Positions 7,557 to 17,069 of a stretch of DNA of 64,000 nt are shown piece by piece (position 1 is the stretch's first letter; each line of letters starts with the position of its first letter). The stretch is from Aureimonas sp. AU22. Its GTDB lineage: Bacteria > Pseudomonadota > Alphaproteobacteria > Rhizobiales > Rhizobiaceae. A model generated the notes under the pieces. It was not told the origin of the DNA and ran no database searches. It saw only the letters and a list, made by a program, of their open reading frames with translations. The DNA is taken from contig NZ_BBWJ01000049.1 of NCBI RefSeq assembly GCF_001463745.1, positions 1 to 64,000 on the forward strand, read 5' to 3'. The position numbers and the translations under genes are program-made.

Positions 7557-8634
7557 CGTGCTGCCGATGACGCGGCGCTTGGCTCTCCCCGGCGACCGGA
7601 CGTCGCGGGCGCGACTGGCTCTCTGCGCCCTTGCCGCGCTGACGCTCGCGACCGCGGTGCTAGCGCTCGGGGTCGGCCCCGCCATGCTGCGTCCGGCCAC
7701 CGTGACACGGGTGCTTCTGGCCGGACCACAAGGCCAGGCGGCCTCACTCGCCGACACCCTGATCGTATGGCAGATCCGCCTGCCGCGGGTGCTCCTCGGC
7801 GCGCTGGTCGGTGCGTCGCTCGCGGCCGTCGGCGCGATGATGCAGGGGTTGTTCCGCAACCCGCTGGCCGATCCGGGGCTGGTCGGCGTTTCGTCGGGTG
7901 CCGCCTTCGCCGCCGTGGCGGCGATCGTCCTGTCCGGCGGCGTGCTCGCTCCCTACCACGCGCTTGTCGGCATCTACGCCTTGCCGCTGGCGGCGTTTGG
8001 CGGCGGCCTTGTCGCGACGCTCCTGATCTACCGCATCGGCACGCTGGCCGGGCGGTCCTCCATGGCGCTGATGCTGCTGGCGGGCATCGCGCTGGGCGCG
8101 CTGGCGGCGGCGGGAACGGGTTTCCTGGTCTATATGAGCAACGACGCGCAACTGCGCGACCTCACCTTCTGGAGCCTCGGGGGCTTAGGGGGCGCCAACT
8201 GGACGAAGCTGGCGGCCGCAGGCCCGATGATGCTCACCGCGCTCCTCTGCGCGCCCGTCCTGGCACGAGGCCTTAACGCGATCGTCCTCGGTGAGGCGGA
8301 GGCCTTCCACATGGGCGTTCGGGTCCAGGCCCTGAAGCGTCTGACGGTCGTGGTCGTGGCGCTGGCCACTGGCGCCGCGGTCGCCGTGTCCGGGACGATC
8401 GGCTTCGTCGGGATCGTGGTGCCGCACCTCCTGCGCCTCTGGCTCGGGCCCGACCACCGCCACCTCCTTCCGGCCTCGATACTCGCCGGCGCCTGCCTTC
8501 TCCTTTGCGCCGACATGGTCGCGAGGCTGGTGGTCGCGCCGGCGGAACTGCCGATCGGCATTCTCACGGCGGGGATCGGCGCGCCGGTCTTCCTCTGGAT
8601 CCTCCTGCGCCGCCGCGGCGTCGCGGACCTCTGA
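7546..8634 (+). CDS. hmuU: Haemin ABC transporter permease HmuU (FecCD family)
   Basis: A 362-residue integral membrane permease. The FecCD/BtuC signature is clear: RLPRVLLGALVGASLAAVGAMMQ, then NPLADPGLVGVSSGAA, and near the C-terminus IGFVGIVVPHLLR before the last helices. About ten membrane segments are expected. It forms the inner-membrane channel with HmuV. The start may be 7546 or 7567; TTG at 7528 would overlap hmuT further. It lies between hmuT (overlapping) and hmuV (3-base gap). Confidence 0.92.
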   Translation: MVADVLPMTRRLALPGDRTSRARLALCALAALTLATAVLALGVGPAMLRPATVTRVLLAGPQGQAASLADTLIVWQIRLPRVLLGALVGASLAAVGAMMQGLFRNPLADPGLVGVSSGAAFAAVAAIVLSGGVLAPYHALVGIYALPLAAFGGGLVATLLIYRIGTLAGRSSMALMLLAGIALGALAAAGTGFLVYMSNDAQLRDLTFWSLGGLGGANWTKLAAAGPMMLTALLCAPVLARGLNAIVLGEAEAFHMGVRVQALKRLTVVVVALATGAAVAVSGTIGFVGIVVPHLLRLWLGPDHRHLLPASILAGACLLLCADMVARLVVAPAELPIGILTAGIGAPVFLWILLRRRGVADL

Positions 8635-8637
8635 GCC

Positions 8638-9417
8638 ATGATCACGCTGGAAGACGCCACGGTCGCCTATCGCGGCTGCACCGCCCTGCATCCGACCTCG
8701 CTCGACATCGCGCCGGGGACGTTCACGATCGTGGTCGGGCCGAATGGCGCGGGGAAGTCGACCTTGCTCAAGGTCATGACGGGCGAGCAGGCGCCGCAAG
8801 GCGGCCACGTCCACCTCGACGGCTCGGCGCTCGGCGCGATCCCGGCACGCGTGCTCGCCCGTCGCCGCGCGGTGCTGCCGCAGTCCTCCGCGCTCGCGTT
8901 TCCCTTCACGGTCGCCGAAGTGGTGCGCCTCGGCCTGGAAGCGGGCGGACGCGCAAGCGGGCCGGAGGCGATCCTTGCGGCCCTCGCACGCGTCGATCTC
9001 GCGGGGTTCTCCGGGCGCTTCTACCAGGAACTCTCGGGCGGCGAGCAGCAACGCGTGCATCTCGCCCGGGTCCTCTGCCAGATCGGTGCGCCAGTGGAGG
9101 CCGGCCAGCCGCGCTACCTGTTCCTGGACGAGCCGATCTCGTCGCTCGACATCCGGCACCAGATCGCCGTGCTTCGCATCGTCCGCCAGTTCGCCCATGA
9201 GGGGGGCGGCGTGCTCGCGGTCCTGCACGACCTCAACCTCGCCGCCACGTTTGCCGACCGCATCCTCGTGCTTGCCGACGGCCGCGTCCTCGGCGACGGC
9301 TCGCCGGCCGAGGTTCTCACCGACGGGCTGATCGAACGTGCCTTCGGCCTGACCCTGCGTGTCGGCGCGCTGCCGGCCGCCGGCATACCCTTCATCCTGC
9401 CTCAGAGCGCAGCCTGA
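8638..9417 (+). CDS. hmuV: Haemin ABC transporter ATPase HmuV
   Basis: A 259-residue ATPase. Walker A GPNGAGKST at about residue 34, Q-loop in LPQSSALAF, signature LSGGEQQR, Walker B YLFLDEP and switch His in VLHDLNLAATF are all intact. Family length is normal. It energises HmuTU haem import and sits in the middle of the hmu operon. Confidence 0.93.
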   Translation: MITLEDATVAYRGCTALHPTSLDIAPGTFTIVVGPNGAGKSTLLKVMTGEQAPQGGHVHLDGSALGAIPARVLARRRAVLPQSSALAFPFTVAEVVRLGLEAGGRASGPEAILAALARVDLAGFSGRFYQELSGGEQQRVHLARVLCQIGAPVEAGQPRYLFLDEPISSLDIRHQIAVLRIVRQFAHEGGGVLAVLHDLNLAATFADRILVLADGRVLGDGSPAEVLTDGLIERAFGLTLRVGALPAAGIPFILPQSAA

Positions 9418-9431
9418 CCAACGGACCCAAC

Positions 9432-10499
9432 ATGGACACTTTCGAGACCGCGAACACGGCCACCCACCCCTTCTATGCGTCTGCGAAGCGACCGCGGGAC
9501 CTCGCACGGGATCTCGGCTTCTCGGAAGCCGAGCTTCTCGACCGGCACGACGGGCCCGAGGTCGTGCGCCTGCGCACCGAGATCCCGGCGATCGTCGAGG
9601 CGCTGCCGACCCTTGGCGAGGTCCTGTCGCTGACGCGCAACGAGGCGGCGGTGCACGAGATCGTCGGCACCTTCGGCGCGATCCATCTCAACGGCCTGAT
9701 GGGCCTTGTCCTCAACCCGCCGCTCGATCTGCGGCTCATCCTGAAGCATTGGGTCAGCGTCTTCGCGGTGGACATCCCGAACGAGACGGGTGCGCGCCGC
9801 TCGATCCAGGTCTTCGACGCGGCCGGCGACGCGGTGATCAAGGTCCACCTGCGCCCGGCGTCCGATGCGGCCGCGTTTGAGGCGATCCGGACCCGTTTCG
9901 CCGACGAGGCAGCGGAACCCTTCGTGGTGTCGCCCCATCCGGTCGAAGCGCCCCTAGAGGGCGGCGACCTCGACGCCTTCCGCGATGAATTCGGCGCCAT
10001 GCGCGACGTGCACGAGTTCGCGCCTATGCTGCGCCGCCACGGGCTCGACCGGCGCGGCTCACTGGATGCCATGGGCAAAGCGCATGTACGCCGCCTCGCG
10101 CCCGACGCGGCGGCAGCGCTCCTGCATGCGGCGAGCGCTGGCGGCACTCCGATCATGTGCTTTGTCGGCAACCGGGGCTGCATCCAGATCTTCACCGGCC
10201 AGGTGACCACCATCAAGGCGATGGGTCCCTAAATCAACGTGCTCGATCCAGGCTTCGACCTGCATCTGCGCCAAGACCTCGTCGCCGAAGGCTTCGAGGT
10301 GCGCAAGCCGACGAACGACGGGCTCCTGACATCGATCGAACTCTATGACGCTGAACGCGAACTGATCGTCCAGTTCTTCGGCGAGCGCGAGCGCGACAGA
10401 CCCGAGGCGCAAGCATGGCGTGACCTGGTAGCAGCCATCCCGGACTGGCGAGATGCCGACGACAAGTTCCAGTCCGAGCTGGATGGCGAGCCCACGTAA
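9432..10499 (+). pseudogene. hmuS: Haemin-degrading/transfer factor HmuS, split by an in-frame TAA
   Basis: Codons 1-266 (9432-10229) encode the N-terminal HmuS/ChuS repeat and most of the second. A TAA at 10230-10232 then interrupts the frame, and the same frame resumes with INVLDPGFDLHLRQD and runs to a TAA at 10497-10499. Together they give the usual length of about 355 residues. Intact HmuS proteins read GPW-x-NVLD at this point, so the stop replaces the conserved Trp codon. The frame on both sides shows no other damage, so the event is recent, or the stop is read through. The truncated protein would lack the last quarter. HmuS binds haem in the cytoplasm and helps degrade or hand it on. 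Confidence 0.85.
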
Positions 10500-10624
10500 G
10501 GTACGAAACCAGCATCTCGCCACCGTTCAGCCGACTGCACTGCCAGACGGCTTGTGACGGCATGACAGCTATCGATGTGACGCCTTTCGAAACCGACGGC
10601 CGGATGTCCACCCGACCCTGCCGT

Positions 10625-10760
10625 TTGAGGTGCGGTTGACTCTGCTCGACGCGTTGGGCGAGGTTTTGTTATTGCGTCGCAGATCGTCGCCAACATCACG
10701 ACGCGAAGCCCCGTCTGGCAGTAGGCGCTCCGGCCGGGTCGCTTCCCTTCCCTATGAATG
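10625..10760 (+). repeat. Gene-fragment plus palindrome repeat (copy at 10.7 kb)
   Basis: This stretch resembles 49660-49795. Both encode the same short C-terminal peptide (VIASQIVANI... here, VIASQIVSNI... there), then a stop and a GxCCCGTC...CGGGTC palindrome (here 10708-10740). The coding part here is frame-disturbed upstream. The rest of 10500-10799 shows no gene. Confidence 0.55.
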
Positions 10761-10799
10761 GGCACGTCACCCTTGTTGACACCGATCTCACGTCGACGC

Positions 10800-11249
10800 T
10801 TAAGGCTTCGTCTGATGTCCCGGTTTGCATGCCAGAGCGTCCAGCAACGCGACCATCCTCGAGCGAATCTCCAAGTCCTGAATGCGCACCAGCGCAGCTC
10901 GAAGCTCGTCGTCGCCACTGTTGGCCGACCGCGAAGCATCGGCGCTCCGCTCGCCGCCGGACGAGCACCCTTCGAACAAGAATGCCAATTCGACTTCCAA
11001 GGCTTCGGCTATCCTAAACAGCGTCGATGCGCTGACGCGGTTTCGGCCGGTCTCGTACTTCTGAACCTGCTGGTACGTCAGACCCAACTCCGCAGCCAGT
11101 TTACTCAGGCTCATCCGCCGGTGCTTTCGCGCGGATTTGATGCGATCGCCGATCTTCCGATCTAGGTCATCAAACGGAGGCATGGCGCGGCTAGATCCTG
11201 GCTTGCGACGCGTTGGACGAATTATGAGCGCTTGATCGTGCTCGACCAT
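10800..11249 (-). CDS. XRE-family helix-turn-helix regulator
   Basis: About 149 residues. An HTH_3 domain lies at about residues 30-85: IGDRIKSARKHRRMSLSKLA, LGLTYQQVQKYETGRNRVSA and LFRIAEALEVELAFLFEG. The C-terminal half is polar and ends in a helix (LRAALVRIQDLEIRSRMVALLDAL). Starts are possible at 11249 (used here) or 11183, which gives a compact domain. It is divergent from the PAS gene at 11345 and may control it. The target is unknown. Confidence 0.8.
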   Translation of the reverse strand: MVEHDQALIIRPTRRKPGSSRAMPPFDDLDRKIGDRIKSARKHRRMSLSKLAAELGLTYQQVQKYETGRNRVSASTLFRIAEALEVELAFLFEGCSSGGERSADASRSANSGDDELRAALVRIQDLEIRSRMVALLDALACKPGHQTKP

Positions 11250-11344
11250 ATTGCCCCGTCTGGTCAACTTACAATTTCGCGATAACCTTATATCGCACAG
11301 CATAGGAAGCTTACTCCCTGTGCGGCAGACGTCTGGGGGACGAG

Positions 11345-11881
11345 ATGGGTGAGCGGAGTGCGCCGCAGTCGGTTGCGACCGAGGACTTCTTGGGTGTGTG
11401 GACCTGGAACGTGCGCACCCGGCTCGTTGTTGCATGTCGGGACGTCTGTTTGTATGCAGATATTCCCAGCGAGAACGGGATACACGGAGTGACGACCGAG
11501 CGGTTCTACGCTGCGATCCATCCCGATGATCACGAGGAACTCGACCGACGCGTCGACTTGACGCTGCAGGGTGATGACCTCTTTCTCGCCGAGTACCGTC
11601 TCGTCAGCGAGGAGTATGGTACCGTGTGGGTCCGGTCCACGGGAAGGTGCTTCCGCGACCCGGCAGGCAACCCTACTCACATCTCGGGATATCTCAGCCG
11701 CATCACCCCGATACGGGAAGCGAAACCAGATGATGAGACAGTCCTGGCAGAAGTGATCGAAAGCTTGACCAACGCACGGGACGCAGCGGCCAGCCTGTCG
11801 AAACCCGTCTTATCCAAACTGATATCGGCGGTTCTCCTCGAGGCTGGCTTCCAACTTGCGAACCACATCCGACGGAACTGA
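11345..11881 (+). CDS. Single PAS-fold protein
   Basis: A 178-residue soluble protein with one PAS_3 fold: TEDFLGVWTWNVRT, RFYAAIHPDDHEEL, FLAEYRLVSEEYGTVWVRSTG and GYLSRITPIREAK. A short helical tail follows with no kinase, GGDEF or HTH domain. GGGGGA at 11335-11340 supports the start. It is probably a stand-alone sensor or partner protein. It is divergent from the XRE gene; the 95-base gap holds both promoters. Confidence 0.75.
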   Translation: MGERSAPQSVATEDFLGVWTWNVRTRLVVACRDVCLYADIPSENGIHGVTTERFYAAIHPDDHEELDRRVDLTLQGDDLFLAEYRLVSEEYGTVWVRSTGRCFRDPAGNPTHISGYLSRITPIREAKPDDETVLAEVIESLTNARDAAASLSKPVLSKLISAVLLEAGFQLANHIRRN

Positions 11882-12084
11882 CTTACTCGGCAGCGCCAGA
11901 TGATTTGCAGCAGACTCTAAGCCGATAGCAGGCAGCTATCGACCCTTCATTGCCATTCACATCGCTTACGGCACTCCCCAAAAGCGGACATCGCTGCGTG
12001 CGTTGCTATTGCAGGACGATGGTACTGGAAACTACTCGATCGTCCTCACGAGCGTCATCTCAACGAAGTTCGATCAGACCCCGC
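11882..12084. other. Intergenic spacer
   Basis: No gene seen. An AAGCGGACA core occurs near 11985, part of the short intergenic motif found repeatedly in this window. Confidence 0.5.
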
Positions 12085-13248
12085 CTATTGAACGAACACA
12101 GCCCGGAGGCACCCATCGTCCTTGTGCTTGAACATGTGATAGCCCGTCGGAGCGTCCTCCAGGGAGAAGCGATGCGTCGCGAGGGCGGCCGGCGTCAGTT
12201 CGCCGCGCTGGGCGTACTCTAGCAGGCGCGGGACATAGGCTTGGCCGTGCTGTTGGGCGGTCCGGACGGTGACGCCTTTGTTCATCAGAAGGCCGAGCGG
12301 AAACTTGTCCATCACGCCGTAGACGCCGAGGATCGAGAGCGTTCCGCCCTTGCGCACAGCCAGCATCGCCTGCCGCAGGGCCGCTCCCCGATCCGTCTCG
12401 AGATAAAGCGCCTGCTTGACCCGGTCATAGGCTTGCTGGAGCCCCGTGCCGTCCGCCTCCATTCCGACGGCATCGATACACGCGTCGGGACCGCGCCCGC
12501 CGGTAAGCTCTTTGAGGGCCTCGACCACGTCGACCTTGGTGTAGTCGAGCGGGATGGCGCCGAAGGCCTCGGCCTGCGCGAGCCGCTCGGGATAGCGGTC
12601 GATGGCGATGACGCGCTCGGCACCGAGGATCATGGCGCTCTGCTGCGCCATTAGGCCGACCCCGCCGCAGCCCCATACCGCGATCACGTCGCCGCGGTGG
12701 ATGTTGCAGAAGTCGGCCCCCATGAAGCCCGTCGGCGCGGCGTCCGAGATGAACAGTGCCGCCTCGTCCGCAACGCCATCCGGCACCTTGAAGCAGTCGG
12801 TGTCGGCGAAGGGCACGCGCACATATTCGGCATGTGCGCCGGCATAGCCGCCGAAGGCATGCGAATAGGCGTAGATGCCGGCCGTGGGATAGCCGAGCAT
12901 CGGTTCCTGCAATTCGGGCTTCGGGTGGGTCGTGTCGCACAGCGAATAGAGGTCGTGCTGGCAGTACCAGCACTTGCCGCAGGAGATGAAGGACGGGACG
13001 GTGACGCGGTCGCCCTTCCTCACCTTGGTGACGTCGCGGCCGACATCGACGATCTCGCCCATGAACTCATGACCGAGGACGTCGCCCGCCCGCATCGTCG
13101 GGATGAGACCGTCGATGAGGTGAAGGTCCGAACCGCACGTGGTCGAGAGCCGGACCTTGAGGATCACGTCGCTCGGGTTGAGGATTTGGGGGTCGGCAAC
13201 GGTCTCGACGCGAAGATCGTTCACGCCGTTCCAGCAAAGCGCGCGCAT
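12085..13248 (-). CDS. Zinc-dependent MDR dehydrogenase, formaldehyde-dehydrogenase-like (1)
   Basis: A 387-residue medium-chain dehydrogenase. The catalytic zinc site is CGSDLHLIDG plus GHEFMGEIV. The structural zinc cysteines are in SCGKCWYCQHDLYSLC. The Rossmann motif is VWGCGGVGLMAQQ followed by VIAIDRYPERL. It resembles glutathione-independent formaldehyde dehydrogenase and related NAD-linked enzymes; the true substrate is unknown. The start follows GGAGACAGGCCC. It lies 11 bases downstream of the SRPBCC gene in the same operon and is a paralogue of the enzyme at 15882. Confidence 0.88.
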   Translation of the reverse strand: MRALCWNGVNDLRVETVADPQILNPSDVILKVRLSTTCGSDLHLIDGLIPTMRAGDVLGHEFMGEIVDVGRDVTKVRKGDRVTVPSFISCGKCWYCQHDLYSLCDTTHPKPELQEPMLGYPTAGIYAYSHAFGGYAGAHAEYVRVPFADTDCFKVPDGVADEAALFISDAAPTGFMGADFCNIHRGDVIAVWGCGGVGLMAQQSAMILGAERVIAIDRYPERLAQAEAFGAIPLDYTKVDVVEALKELTGGRGPDACIDAVGMEADGTGLQQAYDRVKQALYLETDRGAALRQAMLAVRKGGTLSILGVYGVMDKFPLGLLMNKGVTVRTAQQHGQAYVPRLLEYAQRGELTPAALATHRFSLEDAPTGYHMFKHKDDGCLRAVFVQ

Positions 13249-13259
13249 GGGCCTGTCTC

Positions 13260-13769
13260 CTAGCGGTCCGCGCCGCCGCTGCGTGCGGCGGGCTGAGGGT
13301 CGGTGGTGGGGATCTCGCCGGTCAGGGCGAGCGCGCGGAACCTGTAGAGGGCCGTCCGTACGATCTCGCGCGGCGCGATGTGGAAGAGCTTGGCTACCGC
13401 CTTTCCGACAACGCCCCCGGGGGGATCGAACCGGACATCGAGATGCAGCTCGGTTCCCCGGTCGCCCGGAGCGGGCCGGAACCGCAGCGTGCCGACATTC
13501 GGCACGTCGGCGCCGTCCTGGCTGCGCCAGCGGACCATCTCCGGCCCGGTGTCGACGGCTTCGGTCCGCCAACGATATTCGCCACCCGCAGGCCCATGCG
13601 CGACCCATTCCGCGGTCCGATCGCCCGAGGACGTCACCTCGGCGAAGTGCGCCCATATCCGGGACTGGGTGTCCGGTCGCAGCCAAAGCGAGTGCAGGTC
13701 GGCGGCCGGCTTGCCTATGGTGATGGAAGCAGCGGTCGCCGTGTCTGCTTCGGCCTCAGTGGTGCTCAT
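13260..13769 (-). CDS. SRPBCC-family protein (polyketide cyclase/START-like)
   Basis: 169 residues. The fold is suggested by ITIGKPAADLHSLWLRPDTQSRIWAHF, WRTEAVDTGPEMVRWRS, TLRFRPAPGDRGTELHLDVRF and a long C-terminal helix (KLFHIAPREIVRTALYRFRA). These are the usual signs of a SRPBCC hydrophobic-pocket protein, often annotated cyclase/dehydrase. The start at 13769 has GAGGTGG upstream. It is the first gene of a pair with the MDR dehydrogenase. The ligand is unknown. Confidence 0.8.
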   Translation of the reverse strand: MSTTEAEADTATAASITIGKPAADLHSLWLRPDTQSRIWAHFAEVTSSGDRTAEWVAHGPAGGEYRWRTEAVDTGPEMVRWRSQDGADVPNVGTLRFRPAPGDRGTELHLDVRFDPPGGVVGKAVAKLFHIAPREIVRTALYRFRALALTGEIPTTDPQPAARSGGADR

Positions 13770-13903
13770 GATCCACCTCGAATCCCTGTTCGATTCCATC
13801 GTGGCCCGAAGGGGTTCTACGCGGCGCTGCCATCGCTCGCTCCGGACCTGTTCAAGGTTCTTCTGTAGCGACACCCCCACGGCCGCCAGCACCCGTAGGA
13901 TCC

Positions 13904-15748
13904 CTAGGTAGACCTCCGCGTCGCGCGGCTTTCGTCGGGCGAGGGCACGATGCCGGCCGCGATGGCGATCTGGAGAAGCTCGGTCAGACTGCGCGCATCG
14001 AGGCGGTTCATGACCTGGGCACGGTGAAGCTCGACGGTGCGCGGACTGATGCCGAGCTTCTGTCCGATGACCTTGTTGGTGCCTCCGTCCACGAGGCCGA
14101 CCATGACTTCGCGCTCACGAGGTGTCAGGCGTGCGATTCGGGCGGCAGCGCTCTCGTCCCGCCCCGTCGTGCGTGCCGCGCCCTGACACTCAGCGATTGA
14201 GCCTGCGAGCGCTGCCGGAAACGATGCGTCTTCTCCTGCAACGATGTAGTCCAGGGCGCCAGCCTTCATGGCGGCGACAGCCGTGGTAACATCGGCCTCA
14301 GCGGCGTCGAGTGCGATCGTAGGCAGGGTGATCACGCGCGCCTTGAGCTCACGCGGGACCGACAGACCCGCATCCCTTCCCGACCGCAGATCGACGATGA
14401 CGCAGCCCGGCGTGAGTACCGCGGCCATATCGAGAAAGGCGGCAGCGCTTTCGAAGATCCTCGCCCGGAAGCCGAACCCGCGAACTACGTTGGCGAGCTT
14501 GCGCGCCTCCATTGGCTCGGTGCTGACGACGTAGACGTGACGAAGGTCCTCCTGCGTCACGTCCTCCACGATCCCGCCTATGCGACTCACCGTACCGGCA
14601 TCATCGAAGATCGGAAAGCTGGTATCCCGCAGCCAGCGGATCGATCCGTCGCCCGGCCGGATGAGCCTGTACTCGAACTGCGACACCTCGCCAGCAGCCA
14701 CCGTGGCGAGAGCGTGCTCGACTTGGCTCCGATCGTCGGGATGGACATCCTTGATCCATTCGGACAGATCGTTCGCCGCATCTTCGGCTGGGATGCCCCA
14801 GATCTGTTCGAACGCCGCGCTACGATAGATGATCCTTCGCGCCTTCGGGTCGCCGATCCAGATGAGATTGCGGCTGTTGGCCGCAAAGCTTTGGAACTGG
14901 GCCTCGCTCGCTCGGATCACCGCCTCCGCGCGGCGTTGGCCCGTGACGTCGATTGCCGCGCCGATGAAGCTGACGGGGCGATCGTCCGCGAAGGTCGTCT
15001 GCCCAGCGGTCGCGATATGGCGGGTCTCGCCGTCTTCGCGTCCGACGACGCGATACTCCACGTTGTAGCGTCCGTCGCCCGCCGGATCGGCGCAGGCGAC
15101 GATCGCTTCGCGTACGCGTGGAAGATCGTCCGGGTGGATGCCCGACTCGTAGACGGTCATGTCGACGGGAGCCTCGGCGGCCAGTCCCCACATCGCGCGC
15201 AGGCGTTCGTCCCAGTCGAGCGCGCCAGTCGCCGGGTCCCATGAATAGATTCCAATGCCCACGAGCTCGGTGGCGGCCCTGAGGCGTGCCTCGCTCCTGC
15301 GCAAGGCCTCCTCCATCGCCCGGCGCTCGCTGGTGTCGCGGGACACGCCGACGACAAGCTCCACCGTCCCGTCCTCGCCCCAGACCGGCGCCCAGAGATA
15401 GTCAAAGTAGGCGGCGTGACCGCTGGGGGTTCGGTGAAAGACCTCGTCCTCGACTTTTATGCCGTCCGCAAAGATCCGGTCAATGTGACCGTCGAGAAGA
15501 CGGGCGAGATCGGCGGGATAGCCAAGGTCCAAAAAGGTCTTGCCCATCATCTCGACCGACGAAAGGTTGAAGAGCCCTAGCATCGCCGGGTTGGCATACG
15601 CGAAGCGGCGTTCCCGGTCGAAGGCGTACACGTAGTCGGGGATCGCCGAGAGGTTCGCCTCGAGGAAGCGGGCTCGGTCCGCTCGCACCGCATCGACAGC
15701 GCGCTTTTGATTGCTTGAAGCATCCATGGAACGTGAAACCCCCGTCAT
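13904..15748 (-). CDS. Three-PAS sensor with degenerate receiver and LuxR/FixJ-type HTH
   Basis: About 614 residues. PAS domains lie at roughly 25-140 (IPDYVYAFDRERRFAYANPA), 150-270 (ATELVGIGIYSWDP, GIHPDDLPRV) and 280-400 (SRNLIWIGDPKARR, VHPDDRSQVEH). Next is a FixJ-like receiver (402-510) whose acidic pair is replaced (VVSTEPMEA). The phospho-acceptor-like Asp in VIVDLRSG remains, but the Lys before the last helix is missing. The C-terminal HTH is intact: LTPREREVMVGLVDGGTNKVI, ISPRTVELHRAQVMNRL. It is therefore a one-piece sensor-regulator, not a normal phosphorelay output. Start 15748 or 15727; upstream codons would overlap the divergent gene's promoter. It sits between two MDR modules that it may control. 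Confidence 0.82.
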   Translation of the reverse strand: MTGVSRSMDASSNQKRAVDAVRADRARFLEANLSAIPDYVYAFDRERRFAYANPAMLGLFNLSSVEMMGKTFLDLGYPADLARLLDGHIDRIFADGIKVEDEVFHRTPSGHAAYFDYLWAPVWGEDGTVELVVGVSRDTSERRAMEEALRRSEARLRAATELVGIGIYSWDPATGALDWDERLRAMWGLAAEAPVDMTVYESGIHPDDLPRVREAIVACADPAGDGRYNVEYRVVGREDGETRHIATAGQTTFADDRPVSFIGAAIDVTGQRRAEAVIRASEAQFQSFAANSRNLIWIGDPKARRIIYRSAAFEQIWGIPAEDAANDLSEWIKDVHPDDRSQVEHALATVAAGEVSQFEYRLIRPGDGSIRWLRDTSFPIFDDAGTVSRIGGIVEDVTQEDLRHVYVVSTEPMEARKLANVVRGFGFRARIFESAAAFLDMAAVLTPGCVIVDLRSGRDAGLSVPRELKARVITLPTIALDAAEADVTTAVAAMKAGALDYIVAGEDASFPAALAGSIAECQGAARTTGRDESAAARIARLTPREREVMVGLVDGGTNKVIGQKLGISPRTVELHRAQVMNRLDARSLTELLQIAIAAGIVPSPDESRATRRST

Positions 15749-15881
15749 GACGTCGCCCGGCCCGAAGGTCGACGAGACGAAGGCGATCGGATGCGCCCTC
15801 GGGATGTTCCCTAGGTATCGCCCGGATGCCGCAGGATGAGGGGTGAACTTACGTAGGCGTATCACAACCGAGGAGACCGGC

Positions 15882-17057
15882 ATGAAAGCGCTCGTCTGGC
15901 ACGGCAAGGAGGACATCCGGTGCGATACGGTGTCCGATCCTCAGATCGAGGATCCCCGTGATGCCATCATCAAGGTCACGAGTTGCGCGATCTGCGGCTC
16001 CGACCTCCACCTCTTCCACAACCTCGTTCCCGCGATGCTACCCGGCGACATCATGGGCCACGAGACGATGGGCGAAGTCGTGGAGGTCGGAAGCGCGGCG
16101 AAGGGCAAGCTCAAGAAGGGCGACCGCGTCGTCATTCCCTTCACCATCCAATGCGGCGAATGCGACCAGTGCCGGAAAGGCAACTTCTCGGTCTGCCAGC
16201 GGACGAACCGCAAGGCCGAACTCGGGGACAAGGCCTTCGGGCACCGGACGGCGGGCCTCTTCGGCTACACGCACCTCACCGGCGGCTATCCCGGCGGCCA
16301 GGCGGAATACCTGCGGGTGCCCTTCGCCGACACCACCCATGTGAAGGTGCCGGACGGCATCGACGACGAGAAGCTCCTGTTCCTGTCCGACATCCTGCCG
16401 ACCGGCTGGCAGGCCGCAGTGCAGACGGATGTCCAGCCCGGAGACACGGTCGCGGTCTGGGGTTGCGGGCCCGTCGGGCAGATGGCGATCCGCTCGGCCA
16501 TTCTTCTGGGCGCCGAACAGGTGGTGGCAATCGACTGTTTGCCCGAGCGCCTGTCGATGGCCGCCGCCGCCGGTGCCATCCCGCTCAACTTCGAGACCGA
16601 GAGCGTGGTCGAGCGCCTCAACGAGCTGACCGGCGGAGAAGGGCCGCATCGCTGCATCGACGCGGTCGGCACCGAAAGCCATGTCAGCTTCGCCCAACCG
16701 GACACGCTGCTCGACCGCGCCAAGCAGATGCTGATGGCGGAGAACGATCGCCCGCACGTCCTGCGCGAGATGATCTATGTCTGCCGTCCCGCCGGCGTCA
16801 TCTCGATCATCGGCGTCTACCTCGGCCTCGTCGACAAGATCCCGATGGGCCAGGCGATGAACAAGGGCCTGACCTTCCGCATGGCGCAGGCGCATGTCCC
16901 TCGCTGGACAGGCGATCTCCTTCGCCGGATCGAAGACGGCCAGATCGACCCGTCCTTCGTGATCACCCACAAGGCCGATCTCTTGCAAGGACCGGAGATG
17001 TACGCCAAGTTCCGCGACAAGGCGGACGGCTGCATCAAGGTCATGCTCCAACCTTGA
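15882..17057 (+). CDS. Zinc-dependent MDR dehydrogenase, formaldehyde-dehydrogenase-like (2)
   Basis: 391 residues. Catalytic zinc residues are in CAICGSDLHLFHN and GHETMGEVV; structural cysteines are in CGECDQCRKGNFSVC. The nucleotide-binding motif is VWGCGPVGQMAIR. It is a clear paralogue of the 12085 enzyme (both open with M-x-ALxWxGxxDxR) and more distantly of the FdhA at 25312. An AGGAGACC ribosome site sits just upstream. It forms an operon with the membrane protein 12 bases downstream. The substrate is unproven; formaldehyde, another small aldehyde or an alcohol. Confidence 0.88.
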   Translation: MKALVWHGKEDIRCDTVSDPQIEDPRDAIIKVTSCAICGSDLHLFHNLVPAMLPGDIMGHETMGEVVEVGSAAKGKLKKGDRVVIPFTIQCGECDQCRKGNFSVCQRTNRKAELGDKAFGHRTAGLFGYTHLTGGYPGGQAEYLRVPFADTTHVKVPDGIDDEKLLFLSDILPTGWQAAVQTDVQPGDTVAVWGCGPVGQMAIRSAILLGAEQVVAIDCLPERLSMAAAAGAIPLNFETESVVERLNELTGGEGPHRCIDAVGTESHVSFAQPDTLLDRAKQMLMAENDRPHVLREMIYVCRPAGVISIIGVYLGLVDKIPMGQAMNKGLTFRMAQAHVPRWTGDLLRRIEDGQIDPSFVITHKADLLQGPEMYAKFRDKADGCIKVMLQP

Positions 17058-17069
17058 AGGAGGCACGCC

